Source: Moraxella macacae 0408225 (GTDB lineage Bacteria > Pseudomonadota > Gammaproteobacteria > Pseudomonadales > Moraxellaceae). Taken from it: a DNA stretch of 64,000 nt. The notes under the pieces were generated by a model, which did not search any database, had not been told where the DNA came from, and saw only the letters and a program-made list of their open reading frames with translations. The stretch covers positions 496,001-560,000 of the forward strand of contig NZ_ANIN01000001.1 in the NCBI RefSeq assembly GCF_000320365.1, given 5' to 3'. Positions 61,279 through 64,000 of this stretch are shown here, piece after piece; within the stretch, counting starts at the first letter, position 1; each line of letters begins with the position of its first letter. A program made the translations under genes and the position numbers.

Positions 61279-63729
61279 TTAAAATTCATAATTTAACGAC
61301 AAGGCATAATTACGCCCAGGAGCGGTGTAGCGGTTGATTCCATTGCCACGTACCATTGCATTGACGCCAACGGTTGCCATGGGGCGTAAATTTTCCCACG
61401 GTAAATATTTTTCATCGGTTAAGTTATAAACCCCTGCCTGTAGGCTTAACGCCTTGGATAATTTAACATTGCCAAAAACATCAAATGTCCATTTGTTATC
61501 GGTTAAATCATCGGTGGTGCGAAGATTATCAAGAGTGTCATTTGCTCTAAGGTATAAAGGCTGTAGCTTGCCGTTTAACCAACGCAAGGTGTCTTTGGCG
61601 TGTTTTTTCCCCCAAAACCGACCAAGGGCGGTAATGCTGTAACGCTCGTCAATTGGGCGATAAGTTGCACTTAACAGACCATTTAGCGGTTGTACTGACA
61701 ACAAACTTGCTCCATCGGACAATTTGCCTGTTTGGTGGGCGACTTGCCCTGCAAATGTTACACTGCCAAATTTATCGTTTTTGGGATAAAAGGTGTAATT
61801 TGCGGATAAAGCTATGCCTTTGCTGTCAGCTTTGGCAACATTGATGTAGGTATAACAGTCATAACTGCCACTGCCAACGCTACAGCCATAGTTTTTGGTG
61901 TCAATGAAGTTTTTGTATTTGTTGCGATAGCCGGTTAATTTTAGATAGCCGTTATCCCATTGTTTTTGAATGCTTAATTGTTGGTTAAAGGATTCTTCAG
62001 GTAATAAATCAACATTTGGCACTTGAGCAACGCCGTTCATGGCAAAGCCTGCGTACATTTGATTCACCAGGGGCATCAAAAAACCCGTGCCAGCTTGGTA
62101 GCCGATTTGTAAATCATCAAAAGGGGTGAATTGTAATCCTGCTTGCCAAGTGGTTGCGTCTTGTTTGATGGTTTTGTCAAATTTGCCTTGGCAAAAACTG
62201 GCGGTGGCGGGGCTGTTTTGAATCGTGCATTTTTTTGTTAAGGTGTTTAAAAAATCACGCTGTCCATCGCCCATGTTGGGTATGCGTTTATAATTGTCAT
62301 AGCGAATGCCTGCATTGGCACTGAATTTTGGGTTAAAATAAATGCTGTCTTGTAAGCTTAATGACCATGTGTTGGTTAAGGTTGGAATTTGTAGTGAGCT
62401 AAAGTCTCTAAAGGGCGGTTCTTTAATGCTATAGGTTTTAATCATGTAAGGGTCATAGCCCTCTTGGGTGCGTTGAGTCATAAACTTTAGGCTGTGTTCG
62501 CCAAGCCAGGCTTTGTCTTCAGGTGGCAACAAGGGCAAACTTGATGCCTCAAAACGGTATTGTTTGGTGTCAAAATAATTGGGGCGGTATTCTCGATCGC
62601 TTAACGGAATGTTTTTGGGTGCAGACGGATCGACATAAGTTGGGTAAATATAAGTGTCCGCTACGGTTACGATTTTTTGGTTGGTGTAATCAAATTTTGC
62701 ATTGTTTAGCCAATGGCCATTAGCTGGGGTGTATTCATAACTTAATCCGTATGCGGTGCGTTCGTTTTCATCAAAACCGACGCGTTTTTGATCGGTTGTG
62801 GTGTTTTTGGTTACGGCTCGATTGTGGTTGATTAAATATTGATAACTGCCATTGATACCAAACTTATGTTCGTCAGTTGGCTGAAAATAGGCTTTGGCAA
62901 CGGTTGCGTGTTGTACGTAGTGTGCAGGATCTGGATAAATACCATAAATGCCTTTTTCATTTTTTGCAAAAGGATAATAAGGATCTAAGCGAGCTTTATC
63001 AAAGGAGCGCATGTCGTGGTTTTTTAATTCATGTCCCTCACGGCGTGCGTAATTGACAAGCCCTGATAATTTGCCCTGTTTGATTGCCAAGCCCACCGCT
63101 TGCATAAATTCTTCGTTTTTATTGGTGTAGCCTGTTTTGACATAACCGCCCAGATTTTTGCCTGCTTTGATTAAATCTTCAGGCTCTTTGGTGCGATAAG
63201 ATACCGCACCGCCAATTGCTCCATTGCCACTGTCTAATGAATCCGCCCCTTTTTTAATTTCAACCGATTGCAAGGTTTCCACATCTGACATAAACCGAGA
63301 ATCATTGACATAACCATACGGCACGTAAAACTCATTCACCTCGCTGTCAGGCACACGCACGCCGTCAATCAGCATAGCCACCCTGTTGCCATCTACCCCT
63401 TGAATGGCATAGCCTTTTGAACCGTAACGCCCCACCTCGCCTATGGTTACCTCAGGGTTATAACGCACCAAATCACGGCTGTCCATAATCAGCTGTTCGG
63501 TGATTTTTTTACTGGTGGTTTTATCCGTCATGGGTTTGGCGGTAATGCTGGGTATATCGTCGTTTGCAGCAGAGTCAACTACAAGGGCATCAAGCGTTAC
63601 TGTCGGTTTGTTTTGACTGTCATCGTTTGTGGCCGCTATCGCTGTTTGGCAAATACCAAATAAAGCGGCACTGATGGCAACGCTTAAATTTTTGTAGATA
63701 AAAGGCTTTAAAAAAGGCGTGGTTTTCAT
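61279..63729 (-). CDS. TonB-dependent outer-membrane receptor, haemoglobin/haem/transferrin type
   Basis: This 816-aa protein has a signal peptide (FIYKNLSVAISAALFGICQ, then AIA, ending near 30), a plug domain and a 22-strand barrel ending in NYEF. The plug carries NPEVTIGEVGRYGSKGYAIQ, VDGNRVAMLIDGVRVPDSE, then GNGAIGGAVSYRTKEPEDL and NYARREGHELKNHD, the pattern of the HmbR/TbpA-like haemoglobin-transferrin-lactoferrin family. The ATG at 63729 (MKTTPFLKPF) is used; the upstream frame is not needed. The ligand cannot be told from sequence; haem or haemoglobin is most likely. A small hairpin lies in the leader, and another minus-strand gene lies upstream. Confidence 0.88.
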   Translation of the reverse strand: MKTTPFLKPFIYKNLSVAISAALFGICQTAIAATNDDSQNKPTVTLDALVVDSAANDDIPSITAKPMTDKTTSKKITEQLIMDSRDLVRYNPEVTIGEVGRYGSKGYAIQGVDGNRVAMLIDGVRVPDSEVNEFYVPYGYVNDSRFMSDVETLQSVEIKKGADSLDSGNGAIGGAVSYRTKEPEDLIKAGKNLGGYVKTGYTNKNEEFMQAVGLAIKQGKLSGLVNYARREGHELKNHDMRSFDKARLDPYYPFAKNEKGIYGIYPDPAHYVQHATVAKAYFQPTDEHKFGINGSYQYLINHNRAVTKNTTTDQKRVGFDENERTAYGLSYEYTPANGHWLNNAKFDYTNQKIVTVADTYIYPTYVDPSAPKNIPLSDREYRPNYFDTKQYRFEASSLPLLPPEDKAWLGEHSLKFMTQRTQEGYDPYMIKTYSIKEPPFRDFSSLQIPTLTNTWSLSLQDSIYFNPKFSANAGIRYDNYKRIPNMGDGQRDFLNTLTKKCTIQNSPATASFCQGKFDKTIKQDATTWQAGLQFTPFDDLQIGYQAGTGFLMPLVNQMYAGFAMNGVAQVPNVDLLPEESFNQQLSIQKQWDNGYLKLTGYRNKYKNFIDTKNYGCSVGSGSYDCYTYINVAKADSKGIALSANYTFYPKNDKFGSVTFAGQVAHQTGKLSDGASLLSVQPLNGLLSATYRPIDERYSITALGRFWGKKHAKDTLRWLNGKLQPLYLRANDTLDNLRTTDDLTDNKWTFDVFGNVKLSKALSLQAGVYNLTDEKYLPWENLRPMATVGVNAMVRGNGINRYTAPGRNYALSLNYEF

Positions 63730-63761
63730 GTTGATTCTCAAAATTTTTGCAAAATAAAGTG

Positions 63762-63780
63762 AATACCGAAAAACGGTATT
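63762..63780 (-). promoter_or_regulatory. Hairpin in the leader of the TonB receptor gene
   Basis: AATACCG (63762-63768) and CGGTATT (63774-63780) form a perfect seven-bp stem with an A5 loop, 33 bp upstream of the ATG. The same CGGTATT/AATACCG core occurs in the inverted repeat at 8181-8237. Confidence 0.4.
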
Positions 63781-63891
63781 GGGGTAAAAACCAGACACTT
63801 GCCCGGTTTTTTATTACCAGTTTTATCAAAAGCACCAAACATTGGCATTAAACATGGTTAAAATTTAGTTTTTTTGTCATTATTTTTACCA

Positions 63892-64000
63892 TTAATTTTT
63901 TACCAATAGTACGTATTTGGCTTCTACCTTGTAGCTTTTTCCCGTACTGCGATCGGTGGTTGTTGGTTCACCATTGTTTAGTTTGTATACATAGCTTTTG
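63892..64000 (-). CDS. 3' end of a gene upstream of the TonB receptor, partial
   Basis: The last 35 codons of a minus-strand gene enter from the right edge: KSYVYKLNNGEPTTTDRSTG, then KSYKVEAKYVLLVKN and TAA (63892-63894). It lies 162 bp upstream of the receptor start in the same direction, so it might be an accessory or ligand-capturing protein, but no family can be recognised from this piece. A weak hairpin with flanking A/T runs (about 63788-63813) could terminate it. Confidence 0.55.
   Translation of the reverse strand, partial: KSYVYKLNNGEPTTTDRSTGKSYKVEAKYVLLVKN

Noticed and set aside
63878-63896. Possible Fur box upstream of the TonB receptor
   Set aside because: It matches the consensus at only 12 of 19 bases, overlaps the stop of the upstream gene and has no convincing promoter beside it.
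1-64000. tRNA or rRNA genes
   Set aside because: Intergenic spacers were read on both strands and no cloverleaf-like CCA-ended sequence or rRNA signature was recognised; a dedicated scan could still find a missed tRNA.

Overview
The window looks like a piece of an AT-rich gammaproteobacterial chromosome around the replication origin, most likely Moraxellaceae (Moraxella-like). This rests on the minus-strand block rpmH-rnpA-yidD-yidC facing dnaA-dnaN-recF, Pseudomonas/Acinetobacter-type parS sites (TGTTCCACGTGGAACA), a glycyl-tRNA synthetase split into GlyQ and GlyS, and a haem/haemoglobin-type TonB receptor. Genus is an inference from gene content.

Left (1-9.4 kb): the end of rsmI, then a five-gene plus-strand operon with a Fur-box-covered promoter: imelysin, di-haem oxidoreductase, a second imelysin-like protein, a sterol-desaturase-fold membrane protein and a MauG-type di-haem peroxidase. 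This looks like a periplasmic iron-acquisition/redox unit. A minus-strand SCP2-domain protein with a coiled-coil repeat and alanine dehydrogenase follow.

Middle (9.6-29.8 kb): the most unusual part. A very large secreted protein (prenyltransferase-like, CARDB and FG-GAP/VCBS repeats, interrupted by one in-frame TAA) lies upstream of a 1150-aa secreted protein. That protein has a transglutaminase-like core, a conserved GYIILDP-type pretoxin linker and a variable membrane-segment C-terminus, and is followed by a small membrane protein. Downstream, all on the minus strand, lie about ten kilobases of partial copies of the linker. Each carries a different C-terminal tail and usually its own small membrane protein partner. 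This is the architecture of a polymorphic toxin carrier with an array of orphan toxin/immunity cassettes (as known for MafB, Rhs and CdiA), here on a transglutaminase-type carrier with membrane-segment tails. Three cassettes are one base out of frame exactly at a homopolymer at the linker/tail junction. A 182-bp MITE-like element and several recombination scars lie in the array.

Right (30-64 kb): housekeeping genes. These are short-chain fatty acid/acetoacetate use (atoE, scoA, scoB), glyQS, yajQ, dapB, the dnaJ/dnaK/grpE chaperone set with sigma32-like promoters, a dienelactone hydrolase, aldehyde dehydrogenase, Fe-SOD, mpl, mazG, rsuA, yigZ, yheT and guaA. A lipoprotein gene broken at a C7 tract follows, then yidC/yidD/rnpA/rpmH, oriC with DnaA boxes, dnaA, dnaN and recF, and a TonB receptor. 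Five parS-like sites are scattered here, four of them inside genes. Many gene borders carry 14-19-bp tandem duplications, some including a Shine-Dalgarno sequence or a stop codon.
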